DNA of 29,830 nucleotides from UMGS1696 sp964621755 (GCA_964621755.1 CAZUPI010000028.1:1-29830); one strand, 5' to 3'; numbered from the stretch's first letter, positions 1 through 8,940 are shown. Notes: generated by a model from the letters alone, not told the origin. Program-made: numbers and translations.

Positions 1-221
1 TGAAAAAGAAAATCGCCGCCGCAGTCTATGAATATCAGGCAGACTGCGACGGCGAATGGGGAGAGATTTCATTGGATTTTGAGAATAGCACAGCAGAGAT
101 CATCCGGCTTGCCGATTGGGATACCCTGAAAACAAACCGCTTTGCAAATAAAGCGATAGCCTATCTTCTGAACTGCGAGAATGAGAAGCTGCCAAAGGAA
201 ACGATGGTGGCATTCGAATAA
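1..221 (+). CDS. Small hypothetical protein, 5' end outside window
   Basis: An open frame enters at the left edge and ends at TAA 219-221. It encodes about 72 residues beginning KKKIAAAVYEYQ and ending PKETMVAFE. The first two bases (TG) would complete an ATG if the preceding base is A, so the gene may be nearly whole. The product is acidic, with no membrane segment and no motif I recognise. It stops 16 bases before the response regulator start, so it could be cotranscribed with the two-component genes. I do not recognise the family and assign no function. Confidence 0.55.
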   Translation, partial: KKKIAAAVYEYQADCDGEWGEISLDFENSTAEIIRLADWDTLKTNRFANKAIAYLLNCENEKLPKETMVAFE

Positions 222-237
222 CAAGGGAGTGAGATAC

Positions 238-915
238 ATGGAACAATTATTGATAATTGAAGATGATATAGGCTTGAATCAAGGTCTGAGCAAGGTGCTG
301 AAAGCAGATGATCGGCAGATTATTTCCTGCCAAGACGTAAAAACAGCGAAGGAACAACTACTTTGTGGCGGTGTGTCTTTGATCCTGTTAGACATAAAGC
401 TGCCTGATGGCAGCGGCCTCGATTTACTGAAAGAAATCAAAGAAAAAACACCGAATATTCCTGTCATTCTGCTGACTGCCAATGATACAGATATGGATAT
501 TGTAGATGGACTGGAACGAGGCGCCGATGATTATATTACCAAGCCTTTTTCTCTTTCCGTTTTACGTGCAAGGGTGAATACCCAACTGCGAAAGAAAATA
601 ACCATGCATAAAGACACACCGATTCATATAGATCATTTTTGCTTCGATTTTGGCACTATGACCTTTTGTGTAGGGGATGCCAAAGTTGAATTAAGCAAAA
701 CAGAGCAAAAATTGCTGCATCTGCTTGTTGAAAACCGTGGTCGAACAATGACCCGTGGAGACCTTGTAGACCGAATCTGGACAGACGGCACAGAATACGT
801 GGATGAAAACGCCCTGTCTGTTACGATTAAGCGTCTTAGAGATAAACTTGGCGCACAGGAATATATCAAGACTGTTTATGGAATCGGTTATAGCTGGGTA
901 AAAAAAGATGAATGA
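238..915 (+). CDS. OmpR/PhoB-family response regulator
   Basis: A DNA-binding response regulator of 225 residues. The receiver domain (about 1-120) shows the acidic pair D9-D10, phosphoacceptor D52 in LLDIKLPDG, T80 and K102 (TKPF). The C-terminal part (about 130-222) is a winged helix of the OmpR type, with the usual RGDLVDRIW and ending in YIKTVYGIGYSW. The ATG at 238 is chosen because AAGGGAG lies at 223-229; the open frame extends upstream to 181 but without such a site. It overlaps the downstream kinase by 8 bases, and the next two genes are an ABC ATPase and a large FtsX-type permease. That four-gene layout is known from peptide-sensing systems such as VncRS-Vex and BceRS-BceAB. The cognate signal is not visible. 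The function call is firm; the peptide link is inference from context. Confidence 0.93.
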   Translation: MEQLLIIEDDIGLNQGLSKVLKADDRQIISCQDVKTAKEQLLCGGVSLILLDIKLPDGSGLDLLKEIKEKTPNIPVILLTANDTDMDIVDGLERGADDYITKPFSLSVLRARVNTQLRKKITMHKDTPIHIDHFCFDFGTMTFCVGDAKVELSKTEQKLLHLLVENRGRTMTRGDLVDRIWTDGTEYVDENALSVTIKRLRDKLGAQEYIKTVYGIGYSWVKKDE

Positions 916-1807
916 GATGGGAATTACTGTCATACTGCTGTGTTTTCTGGCCATGGCATCTATCGTATTGTGGAATCAAAGGAAAACCAGAAAAACAATG
1001 GATACAATCGAAAAGATGTTGGATGCTGCAATGGATGGCTCGTTTTCTGAAAGCACTTTTGATGAAAGTAAGCTGTCTGCTTTGGAAACAAAATTTGCAC
1101 ACTATCTTTCTGCCGCAGAAACTTCTTCTCGAAATGTAGCTCAGGAAAAAGATAGAATCAAATCCCTGATCGCAGATATTTCACATCAAACCAAAACGCC
1201 GATTGCAAACCTGCTGTTATACAGCGAGCTTCTGATGGAAGAAAATCTTCCATCATCGGCAAAAGCAAATGTGGATGCGCTATACGATCAATCGGAGAAA
1301 CTGCGATTTTTGATTGACTCGCTTGTAAAGCTGTCCCGGCTGGAAAACGGAATTATTTCACTTTTCCCCCAGCACACAGCGTTACTACCACTGCTTCAAG
1401 GCATTACAGAACAATATGCTGTCAAAGCTGCTAAAAAGGGATTGTCTCTGTATCTGCATGATACAGATATTTCTGCTACCTTTGACTCCAAATGGACAGC
1501 AGAAGCACTGGCTAATATGGTAGACAATGCTGTAAAATACACAGAGCATGGCACAATTACTATTTCTGCCGTAAGCTATGAAATGTTTGCAAGAATTGAT
1601 ATATCGGATACGGGCGCAGGCATCTCGGAAAGCGAACAATCAAAGATATTTGCCCGCTTTTATCGTTCACAGATTGTGCAGGAACAGGAAGGCGTGGGAA
1701 TCGGGTTGTATTTAGCACGTCAAATCATATCCGGTGAGGGCGGCTATATCAAAGTTGCTTCCTTTCCCGGAAAAGGAAGCACGTTTTCCATATTCCTGCC
1801 GAAGTAA
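908..1807 (+). CDS. Sensor histidine kinase with one short N-terminal membrane segment
   Basis: A 299-residue sensor kinase, partner of the preceding regulator. It has one hydrophobic segment at about 5-23 and no extracellular sensor domain, then a linker, a HisKA dimerisation domain with phosphoacceptor H93 (DISHQTKTP), and a HATPase domain with N box (MVDNAVKY), G1 box (DTGAGIS), F box (FARFYRS) and G2 box (GVGIGLYLA). All catalytic boxes look intact. The ATG at 908 overlaps the regulator's stop by 8 bases, implying translational coupling. Kinases without an external sensing domain in this context often receive their signal through the associated ABC permease, as BceS does from BceB; that is family knowledge, not visible here. 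A terminator-like hairpin follows at 1877-1925 before the ABC genes. Confidence 0.92.
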   Translation: MNEMGITVILLCFLAMASIVLWNQRKTRKTMDTIEKMLDAAMDGSFSESTFDESKLSALETKFAHYLSAAETSSRNVAQEKDRIKSLIADISHQTKTPIANLLLYSELLMEENLPSSAKANVDALYDQSEKLRFLIDSLVKLSRLENGIISLFPQHTALLPLLQGITEQYAVKAAKKGLSLYLHDTDISATFDSKWTAEALANMVDNAVKYTEHGTITISAVSYEMFARIDISDTGAGISESEQSKIFARFYRSQIVQEQEGVGIGLYLARQIISGEGGYIKVASFPGKGSTFSIFLPK

Positions 1808-1876
1808 CAACAATTCTTTCAAAACTGTTAGAATTCATTTTCCGCCGGAAAGAATATGGAAAGAATCCTATGCGAT

Positions 1877-1925
1877 AATCTGTATGTATCAAAGGATAAT
1901 TTTTTTGCATACATACAGATTTTTT
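1877..1925 (+). terminator. Hairpin with U tract between kinase and ABC genes (terminator or attenuator)
   Basis: A perfect 13-base inverted repeat: AATCTGTATGTAT at 1877-1889 and ATACATACAGATT at 1909-1921, followed by T up to 1925. It has the form of an intrinsic terminator. The ribosome binding site of the ABC ATPase (GGAGG, 1929-1933) begins only three bases later, leaving no room for a promoter after it. It must therefore be read through, or act as an attenuator or operator-like dyad. A weak extended -10-like TGCGATAAT sits at 1871-1879, with no good -35. Confidence 0.7.
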
Positions 1926-1942
1926 CATGGAGGTACTCGTAT

Positions 1943-2614
1943 ATGGAGATTTTACAGGCAAAAGACCTGAAAAAGATTTATGGCTCCGGTAACAATGCGG
2001 TTCATGCGCTGGATGGAGTTGATTTAAGTGTGGAGAAAGGCGAATTTGTAGCGATTATCGGCACATCCGGTTCTGGTAAGTCCACGCTTCTGCATATGCT
2101 GGGCGGGCTTGATCGCCCGACTTCCGGTTCTGTTACTGTTGATGGTCAGGATATTTTTTCATTGAAAGATGAATCTCTGACTATTTTCCGCCGCCGCAAG
2201 ATCGGCTTTGTATTCCAGGCATATAACCTTGTTCCTGTGCTGAATGTGTACGAAAATATCGTGTTGCCTATTGAACTGGATGGTGGGCAGATCAAAAAGG
2301 ATTTTGCGCAGCAGATCGTTCAGACCCTAGGATTGGATGGACGTTTGGATGCGCTTCCTAATCAGTTGTCCGGTGGTCAGCAGCAGCGTGTTGCTATTGC
2401 CCGTGCGCTGGCGGCTGCTCCTGCAATCATTCTTGCTGATGAACCGACTGGTAATCTGGATTCTAAAACCAGTCAGGATGTGCTGAGCCTTTTGAAAGTA
2501 ACCAGTCAAAAGTTCGCCCAGACAATCGTAATGATTACGCACAACGAAGAAATTGCTCAAATGGCAGACCGCATTATCCGCATCGAAGATGGACGGATCG
2601 TCTCCCAGAATTAA
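1943..2614 (+). CDS. ABC transporter ATPase, MacB/LolD type
   Basis: A 223-residue cytoplasmic ATPase that energises the adjacent FtsX-type permease. Walker A is GTSGSGKST (about 38-46), the signature is LSGGQQQR, Walker B is IILADEP with the catalytic Glu, and the D-loop is GNLDS; the length fits the MacB/LolD/BceA class. The ATG at 1943 is chosen because GGAGG lies at 1929-1933; the frame is open from 1856, but that upstream part crosses the terminator-like hairpin and is unlikely to be translated. The permease start lies 15 bases after the stop. Substrates of this class are usually antimicrobial peptides, bacteriocins or lipoproteins, and nothing in this protein narrows that down. Confidence 0.93.
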   Translation: MEILQAKDLKKIYGSGNNAVHALDGVDLSVEKGEFVAIIGTSGSGKSTLLHMLGGLDRPTSGSVTVDGQDIFSLKDESLTIFRRRKIGFVFQAYNLVPVLNVYENIVLPIELDGGQIKKDFAQQIVQTLGLDGRLDALPNQLSGGQQQRVAIARALAAAPAIILADEPTGNLDSKTSQDVLSLLKVTSQKFAQTIVMITHNEEIAQMADRIIRIEDGRIVSQN

Positions 2615-2629
2615 CGGGAGGTGGCGAAG

Positions 2630-5275
2630 ATGAATGTCAAAAACAGAAAATGTATCGGGAAATTGAGCTGGCGTTCTTTATGGGCATCCCGTAAACGTAA
2701 CAGCATTGCAATTATTGCCATTGCCCTGACTACGCTGCTATTTACCTCTCTGTTTACCATAGTAATGTCCATAAATTCCAGCTATGAAGCGTACACTTTC
2801 CGTCAAGTCGGTGGTTACTGCCACGGAACTTTTAAGGAAGTGACAGAAGAACAGATTCAGAATATATCTGCTCATTCAAATGTAAAAGCTACCGGAAAAC
2901 GCATAACCATTGGCTATATGGACAGTGGGATTTTCGCAAAAGCCCCTGCCGAGGTTAGCTTTATGGATGACAACTGCACTGAATGGAGTTTTGCGGAACC
3001 CACCACAGGACATAACCCACGAGGAAGAAATGAAATCACCATGGACGCCTATGCCTTAAAACTATTGGGTGTTGAACCGGAATTAGGCGCAGCAATTGAA
3101 CTGACTTATACAGTTGGCGCTTTATCCGAAATGCCTTATGAGAGAACAGACACATTTACTCTTGTGGGATATTGGGAATATGATGATATAAGTCCCGTTC
3201 ACTATATCAATATCAGCGAAGAATATGCAAAAGAAATAGAAGCAGAAGCTATGTCCAAAGGACTGGAACCATTCCGTATTGATCTGAATGTGATGATGGT
3301 ATCCAGTATGAACATCCGTGGTCAGATGGAGCAAGTGGATCTGGATTTAGGATATGCTTGGGATGAAACAGGGGAGGGAGAACTTGTACGCATCGGTGTA
3401 AACTGGGGATACACATCTTCTCAACTTGGCGAAAGTATGGATGCGACAACACTTGTTACGATTGTCGCTTTCCTTGCGTTGGTAATCTTCACAGGTTATC
3501 TGATTATTTACAATATATTTCAGATTTCTGTTACCGGAGATATTCGATTCTATGGCTTGCTGAAAACCATCGGCGTCACTCCCCGACAGCTTCGTCGCAT
3601 TATACGTGGGCAGGCACTGTTTCTATGCGTTGTGGGCATTCCGATTGGATTGCTGTTGGGATATGGCGTCGGTGCATCTCTGACTCCTGTAGTAATGGCA
3701 CAAACCAATCTTGGTGTCGAAGTTTCTACCGTCAGCACTTCACCGTTGATTTTCTGTGCGTCTGGCCTGTTTGCGCTAATTACGGTTTTGCTGTCTTGCT
3801 CCCGTCCAGGTAAGATTGCCTCAAAAGTTTCTCCGGTGGAAGCAACAAAATATACAGAAGTTGTAAAAAGCAAAAGAAAACAACGTACCACCCGTGGTGC
3901 AAAAGTACATCAAATGGCTTTTGCTAATTTGGGTCGCAATAAAAGGAAAACCGTTCTTGTGGTTATCTCTCTTTCACTTTCCGTGGTACTGCTCAATATC
4001 TTGGTCACTTTTACCGGGGGCTTCGATATGGAAAAGTATCTGTCAAAGCAGACCTGTGCAGACTTTATTGTAAGCTCAACAGATTATTTCCGTTACAGCC
4101 ATTCGAGCAATTATATTTCGCAGCAACAAATTGAGCAAATTGAAGCAAATGTTTCTCCGTCACTTTCCGGTTGCGGTTACACACTGACCGGCTATTTGCC
4201 ATATGGCTGGATGAGCGAGGAACACTGGCTGCAGGACATGATGCACTATACTTCCAAGGAAAATGCGAAAGCCATGTTGGAACAGAAAAAACGCCGTGAT
4301 GATCTTGTGGGCCAAAGTGCATTGATTGAAGGTTTGGATGCATCTCTGTTTGACAAACTGACTGTGGTAGAGGGTGACATATCTCCTCTATTCCAAGAAG
4401 ATACAAATGCTATCGCCGTAGTAGTCCCCACCGATGATTACGGTAATGTAAGCAATCTCGATTTTTATCCACCAGTAGGTTCTGTTCAACCCATCACCTA
4501 TATTGATGAAGGGTATTACATTGACAGCCGCACCGGAAATCCTTGCGATGAAAATACGCCTACGGAATATATGCAATTTCAGCTTTCTGACAGCCATGAT
4601 GTAGATTATACAGTATGCGCTTATGTTACAGTGCCATACTCCATGAGCCTCCGTTATTATTCAACGGGCTATAGCTTTGTACTTCCCATTGAAAAGCTCA
4701 ATAATGATAGCCAGCATGAAAGTATCCCGATGTTTTATCTGTTTGATACTCCTGATGATATAACTGAAGCATCTGCGGAGAATTATCTTACTGATTTGAC
4801 TGCTGACGATTTGACTGGATTGATGTATGAAAGCAAAGCAACGATCCGAGCCGAATTTGAGGGTTTTCAGAATATGTTTCTGCTGTTGGGCGGTCTGCTC
4901 TGCGCCATCATTGGGCTTGTAGGTGTTCTGAATTTCTTCAATGCCATCATGACAGGCATCCTCTCCCGGAAACGGGAATTTGCAGTATTACAGGCCGTAG
5001 GCATGACCAATAAACAGTTAAAATCTATGTTGGTATATGAAGGACTGGTTTATGCACTTACGTCTGCTCTGGCTGCGTTAGTCCTGTCGTTTGCGCTGAA
5101 TCCTTTGGTTGGTAATCTTATGGAGAATATGTTCTGGTTCTTCAGCGCAAAGTTCACCATCGTTCCGGTTATAATTGCTATACCGATTTTTGCTCTCATT
5201 GGATGGCTGATTCCTTACGTTATGTATAATCACGCTGCTAAATACAGCATAGTTGAGCAATTACGGGACGATTAA
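2630..5275 (+). CDS. Large FtsX/MacB-type ABC permease
   Basis: An 881-residue membrane protein with two FtsX-like halves. There is one membrane segment near 24-46, a large presumably extracellular domain to about 265, three segments at about 268-390, a further one at about 440-462, a second large external domain to about 740, and three C-terminal segments. This is the usual layout of permeases paired with a separate LolD-like ATPase in clostridial peptide resistance or export operons. The ATG at 2630 is preferred because GGGAGG at 2617-2622 sits seven bases upstream; a GTG at 2621 overlaps that site. The gene is intact and followed by a strong terminator at 5293-5334. The transported substrate is unknown. 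The two-component genes upstream suggest induction by the substrate. Confidence 0.9.
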   Translation: MNVKNRKCIGKLSWRSLWASRKRNSIAIIAIALTTLLFTSLFTIVMSINSSYEAYTFRQVGGYCHGTFKEVTEEQIQNISAHSNVKATGKRITIGYMDSGIFAKAPAEVSFMDDNCTEWSFAEPTTGHNPRGRNEITMDAYALKLLGVEPELGAAIELTYTVGALSEMPYERTDTFTLVGYWEYDDISPVHYINISEEYAKEIEAEAMSKGLEPFRIDLNVMMVSSMNIRGQMEQVDLDLGYAWDETGEGELVRIGVNWGYTSSQLGESMDATTLVTIVAFLALVIFTGYLIIYNIFQISVTGDIRFYGLLKTIGVTPRQLRRIIRGQALFLCVVGIPIGLLLGYGVGASLTPVVMAQTNLGVEVSTVSTSPLIFCASGLFALITVLLSCSRPGKIASKVSPVEATKYTEVVKSKRKQRTTRGAKVHQMAFANLGRNKRKTVLVVISLSLSVVLLNILVTFTGGFDMEKYLSKQTCADFIVSSTDYFRYSHSSNYISQQQIEQIEANVSPSLSGCGYTLTGYLPYGWMSEEHWLQDMMHYTSKENAKAMLEQKKRRDDLVGQSALIEGLDASLFDKLTVVEGDISPLFQEDTNAIAVVVPTDDYGNVSNLDFYPPVGSVQPITYIDEGYYIDSRTGNPCDENTPTEYMQFQLSDSHDVDYTVCAYVTVPYSMSLRYYSTGYSFVLPIEKLNNDSQHESIPMFYLFDTPDDITEASAENYLTDLTADDLTGLMYESKATIRAEFEGFQNMFLLLGGLLCAIIGLVGVLNFFNAIMTGILSRKREFAVLQAVGMTNKQLKSMLVYEGLVYALTSALAALVLSFALNPLVGNLMENMFWFFSAKFTIVPVIIAIPIFALIGWLIPYVMYNHAAKYSIVEQLRDD

Positions 5276-5292
5276 TAATCACCAGTAATGCA

Positions 5293-5334
5293 AAACAGAC
5301 CTCTGCCAGTAAAAAGGCAGAGGTCTGTTTTTTT
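5293..5334 (+). terminator. Strong intrinsic terminator after the permease
   Basis: A 15-base perfect stem (AAACAGACCTCTGCC at 5293-5307 with its complement at 5316-5330), an 8-base A-rich loop and a run of T to 5334. It lies 17 bases after the permease stop and closes the regulator-kinase-ABC block. Confidence 0.93.
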
Positions 5335-5446
5335 AATCTAAGGGTTTGTATTCTGTTACAGTGTTTGAGAGGGAAAAAGCCGTGTACCGCTGTATTTTGC
5401 GCCCGTAGAAACTGTGCATGTCGTAACAAATTACATGGAAGAAACC

Positions 5447-5474
5447 AAGCCGGACGGAGTGTTTCGGCTTTTTT
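5447..5474 (+). terminator. Weaker terminator-like hairpin
   Basis: AAGCCG (5447-5452) pairs with CGGCTT (5465-5470) across a 12-base loop, followed by T to 5474. It lies in the 305-base gap between the permease and the GH78 gene. The stretch 5335-5446 before it holds no gene, repeat or promoter I can support. The hairpin may be the remains of a neighbouring transcription unit. Confidence 0.45.
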
Positions 5475-5511
5475 CATGCCATTTCCACTCTACCCAATTG
5501 GACCAGTTTCA

Positions 5512-5540
5512 TTGACAATTCCATCGTGGTCCTGTATAAT
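5512..5540 (+). promoter_or_regulatory. Consensus housekeeping promoter of the GH78 operon
   Basis: TTGACA at 5512-5517 and TATAAT at 5535-5540 are separated by exactly 17 bases, a full match to the sigma-A consensus. The predicted start is near 5547, giving a leader of about 34 bases that holds AAAGGA (5567-5572) before ATG 5581. No operator-like dyad was noticed over it. Confidence 0.88.
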
Positions 5541-5580
5541 AAAATATATATTATGTTTTTTCTTTCAAAGGACCATTGTT

Positions 5581-7599
5581 ATGACAAATCACACGTTCAC
5601 CGGAAAATGGATTACCGACGCGGAGTTTGCCTCCCTGCCTCCGCGTAACGTCTTCCATCGTCAACTGGATAAGGTTTCCCTTTCCTGTGACGAGCACTGC
5701 AACCGTCACATTCTCTTTCGCCACACCTTTCATATAGACTCCCTTCCCTCTCACGCCGTTCTCTACATCACGGCGGACGATTATTACAAAGTATACCTCA
5801 ACGGTAGGTTTGTGACGCAGGGACCCGCTCCGGCGTACCATACCGCCTATGGCTACAACACCGTCGATATCACCTCATACCTCCGCACGGGGACAAACAC
5901 CATCGCTGTGCACACGCTGTATCAGGGGTTAATCAACCGCGTCTGGGTCAGCGGAGACAACCGCCACGGTCTGCTCTGCGACCTGGAATTGGATGGAAAA
6001 ACCGTTCTGTGCAGCGATGAAACCTTTCTCACCCATCCGCACACCGGCTATACCGAAACCGGAACTGTCGGCTATGCAACCCAGTTTCTGGAAACCTACG
6101 ACTCTCGTGCAGCAGAAGTGGGATTCGAGCGTCCCGATTTTGACGACCATACCTGGGAACACGCCGTCAAGCGTCAGGTTGTGGACTATACAGTGGTCAA
6201 ACAGCCAACGAAGTCACTGGTGTTTGAATCCATTGTGCCGGTTACAATCGAGCAACGGAGTGGAAACCGTCTGTTTTTGGATTTCGGTTCAACGCTGGTC
6301 GGGTATCTGAATGTGACCGCATGCGGTTCTTCCGGGGACTGTATCACCATTCGCTGTGCGCAGGAGTTGGACGAAACCGGCGAAGTACGGTTCAACCTCC
6401 GCGCGAACTGCCGGTACGAGGAAAGCTGGATTCTTTCCGGCGGGACCGACACCCTTGACTGGTTCGACTACAAATCTTTTCGCTACGCAGAGCTGACTCT
6501 TCCGGAGGGTTGTACCGTCTCGGAAATCGCATTTGCGGCGCGGCATTATCCGTTTGAACAGAAAGTCGCAATGAAACCCCGGTACACAGCGGACGAACGG
6601 CTGCGAAAGGTTTGGAACCTGTGCGTGAACTCGCAGAAATATGGCGTACAGGAAGTTATTCAGGACTGCATGGAACGCGAAAAGGGGTTTTACGTCGGCG
6701 ACGGCTGCTACACGGCGCTTGCAAACCTCGTTCTAACCGGGGATGATTCCATCGTCCGCAAACTGATTGACGATGCGTTCCGCTCGACATTCATCACACC
6801 CGGGATGGTAACCTGTCTCGATTGTTCCATGATGCAGGAAATTGCCGAATACCCGCTGATGCTGATTTCTCTGATTCTATGGCATTACCGTCTGGTCGGG
6901 GACCGGGCTTATCTGGGAAAAAACTATCGCGGAGCCTGCGCGCTTCTCGAATCCTATCGGGCGGACTACGAACGGGACGGTCTGTTGCGAGAGTTGGACA
7001 AATGGTGCGTCGTCGAATGGCCTGCTAACTTCCGCGACGGTTACGACGTAGATATTACGGAAGGAAAAGTTTGTCATGAACCGCACGTTGCGCTCAACGC
7101 CTATTATATTGAAGCCGTCCGCTGTGTGAACAAAATTGCCGCAATTCTGAACGAACCGCCGTACCGGGACGAAACGTCATTGGTGCAGGCATTCCGGGAA
7201 GCGTTCTACGACGAAACCCGTCATGTATTCACGGACAGCAGCATTTCGGACCACGCAAGCTACATCGGAAACGTGCTTCCGTTTGCCTTCGGTCTGTGTC
7301 CGGACGAAGCGTGCACACAGACTATTCTTGAGTGGATTGACCGACGCGGCGTGACAGGTGTTTCCTTCTTCGGTGCGTTCCCACTGATGTACGGTCTGAT
7401 ACGCCACGGACGCGTCGACCTCGTGGAATCCATGCTGCGTGACAACAACGCATGGCTGCGGATGCTCCGTGAAGGCGCCACCACAACCTACGAAGGCTGG
7501 GGGCGTGACAGCAAATGGAACACCTCCCTGTTCCACCTCACAATGAGCGACGCCGCTGTTTTTCTCGCCGATATCAACACGATAGAGCTGTTCGAGTGA
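5581..7599 (+). CDS. GH78 alpha-L-rhamnosidase-like glycoside hydrolase
   Basis: A 672-residue enzyme resembling GH78 alpha-L-rhamnosidases, which release terminal rhamnose with inversion. N-terminal beta domains (about 1-330) include the jelly-roll stretch ITADDYYKVYLNG typical of the family. The (alpha/alpha)6 domain holds D362, E367 and D374 within DCMEREKGFYVGD, at the same spacing as the family's acidic motif, and E638 in GATTTYEGW as the likely second catalytic Glu. The Pro of the usual DCPxRDE is replaced here. No signal peptide is seen, so it probably acts in the cytoplasm on imported oligosaccharides. The ATG at 5581 fits AAAGGA at 5567-5572; the frame is open upstream but precedes the promoter. 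A nucleoside hydrolase-like gene follows 75 bases later, probably in the same transcript. Exact substrate is uncertain. Confidence 0.85.
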   Translation: MTNHTFTGKWITDAEFASLPPRNVFHRQLDKVSLSCDEHCNRHILFRHTFHIDSLPSHAVLYITADDYYKVYLNGRFVTQGPAPAYHTAYGYNTVDITSYLRTGTNTIAVHTLYQGLINRVWVSGDNRHGLLCDLELDGKTVLCSDETFLTHPHTGYTETGTVGYATQFLETYDSRAAEVGFERPDFDDHTWEHAVKRQVVDYTVVKQPTKSLVFESIVPVTIEQRSGNRLFLDFGSTLVGYLNVTACGSSGDCITIRCAQELDETGEVRFNLRANCRYEESWILSGGTDTLDWFDYKSFRYAELTLPEGCTVSEIAFAARHYPFEQKVAMKPRYTADERLRKVWNLCVNSQKYGVQEVIQDCMEREKGFYVGDGCYTALANLVLTGDDSIVRKLIDDAFRSTFITPGMVTCLDCSMMQEIAEYPLMLISLILWHYRLVGDRAYLGKNYRGACALLESYRADYERDGLLRELDKWCVVEWPANFRDGYDVDITEGKVCHEPHVALNAYYIEAVRCVNKIAAILNEPPYRDETSLVQAFREAFYDETRHVFTDSSISDHASYIGNVLPFAFGLCPDEACTQTILEWIDRRGVTGVSFFGAFPLMYGLIRHGRVDLVESMLRDNNAWLRMLREGATTTYEGWGRDSKWNTSLFHLTMSDAAVFLADINTIELFE

Positions 7600-7674
7600 G
7601 ACTGCGGATGCGGTACGAATATTTCAAAATGGAAGATGAACCTACTTATAAATTCTGAAGAAAGGACTTCAATT

Positions 7675-8580
7675 ATGTTCTCCATCACAAACGATTTATT
7701 AAAAGGCGGAAAAAAGCGCGTTATTCTGGATACGGATACGTACAACGAGATCGACGACCAGTTCGCTCTTTCCCTCGCTATGCTCTCGCCCAACGAAATC
7801 GAGCTTTTGGCAGTCACCGCGGCGCCCTTCCACAACAAAAACAGCGCTTCCTTCGGCGACGGCATGGAAAAAAGCTACAACGAGGCGCTCAAGGTCATGG
7901 AGCTTGTGTCAAAATCCCACGGTGTCTCCACTGTGCCCTGTTACAGAGGGTCCACGGAACGTATGCCCGACTCCTCCACCCCGGTACAGAGCGAAGCTGC
8001 CGAGGCAATCTACTCCCTTGCCTGCACTCCCTTTGACGGCGACGAGGGGGAAAAAACGTATGTCATCGCCATCGGCGCCATCACAAACGTGGCCTCCGCG
8101 CTGCTGCTCCACCCGGATCTGGCGGAAAAAATCGCAGTAATATGGCTCGGCGCCAATGCAAGGTGGTATGGCGGTGGAGAATTTAACCTTCAAGGCGACG
8201 TAAATGCCACCAACGCGCTGCTGCGCTCCGAGGTCCCCCTTCTGCTTTTGCCGTGCAACGGTGTTGCGTCCGAACTGATTCTTGAAATTCACGAGCTGGA
8301 ATATCAGCTCAAGGGAAAGAGTCTGCTGGGTGATTACCTGTTCGAGAATGTGGCAAGGTGCAAACCGAACGGTGCAGTATCATGGAGCCGCGTTATCTGG
8401 GATGTAGGCGCCGTTTGTGCCGTCATCAATCCCCGCTGCTGGTATTCCAGCGTTCAGCCCCGTTTCCAGGTGAATCCCGATTTTTCCTACACCTTTGGAG
8501 CGGCAGAGGGCTCCTTTGAGCATATTGAGAAAATCTACCGCGACGCCGTATTCTCCACCATGTTCTCCCGCCTCGGGTAA
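7675..8580 (+). CDS. Nucleoside hydrolase (IunH-like) family protein
   Basis: A 301-residue protein of the inosine-uridine preferring nucleoside hydrolase fold, which splits N-ribosides into base and sugar using a bound calcium ion. The N-terminal acidic cluster is DTDTYNEIDD (about 19-28), the metal-binding signature in a variant form with Glu at one position. Family landmarks GAITNVA, EFNLQGDVNA and the C-terminal IWD are present. The ATG at 7675 is preferred because GAAGAAAGGA lies just upstream at about 7657-7666; an earlier in-frame ATG at 7636 lacks a good site. There is no signal peptide. Coupling to a GH78 enzyme suggests carbohydrate rather than purine salvage, but that is inference; many family members act on unknown ribosides or related glycosides. 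Confidence 0.85.
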   Translation: MFSITNDLLKGGKKRVILDTDTYNEIDDQFALSLAMLSPNEIELLAVTAAPFHNKNSASFGDGMEKSYNEALKVMELVSKSHGVSTVPCYRGSTERMPDSSTPVQSEAAEAIYSLACTPFDGDEGEKTYVIAIGAITNVASALLLHPDLAEKIAVIWLGANARWYGGGEFNLQGDVNATNALLRSEVPLLLLPCNGVASELILEIHELEYQLKGKSLLGDYLFENVARCKPNGAVSWSRVIWDVGAVCAVINPRCWYSSVQPRFQVNPDFSYTFGAAEGSFEHIEKIYRDAVFSTMFSRLG

Positions 8581-8940
8581 AGTCTGCGCCAAACACCGCT
8601 CATATTTAGGTTGCAAGCTGTGAACATCACGCTGATAAGAGATGCTTGTTTTTCTTATAAAACAAATTTTACATACTTTATGGTAGAAAACATCCGTGTT
8701 ATCTGCTATACTTAAAATAAAAAAGTAGGAAAAATAAGTATGAACCTCAGGCCAAGTAAATGGCACAGCAGATTGAGAACCGTGCCAATAAGATGGAGCA
8801 GCATAGTTATGAATTCGTAACTTTTTCTATCACGGGAAGTGCAAACGCCATTCCCGTGTTTCGGAGCACTGATCAGGATGCACAGGCTCCATCAAAAGAG
8901 AATTGATTTCAGCATACCAAAAAGGAGAGAATCTTAGACA
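8581..8940 (+). other. 360-base intergenic stretch before the HAD phosphatase
   Basis: No convincing gene. It contains an AT-only hairpin (TTGTTTT 8646-8652 with AAAACAA 8659-8665) that could weakly terminate the nucleoside hydrolase transcript, an extended -10 promoter at 8704-8712, a 48-codon open frame at 8760-8906, and a GC-rich dyad CACGGGAA (8831-8838)/TTCCCGTG (8851-8858) that would lie in the leader of the phosphatase mRNA. The 48-codon frame has no ribosome binding site and resembles nothing I recognise. Confidence 0.5.
8704..8712 (+). promoter_or_regulatory. Extended -10 promoter upstream of the HAD phosphatase
   Basis: TGCTATACT matches the extended -10 form TGnTATAAT with one change. 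There is no clear -35 at 17 bases. It is the best promoter candidate for the phosphatase gene, with an implied leader of about 220 bases. Confidence 0.5.

Noticed and set aside
1..5334. Complete integrative element carrying the two-component/ABC genes
   Set aside because: No integrase, relaxase or attachment repeats are seen within the window, so only a possible cargo segment can be suggested.
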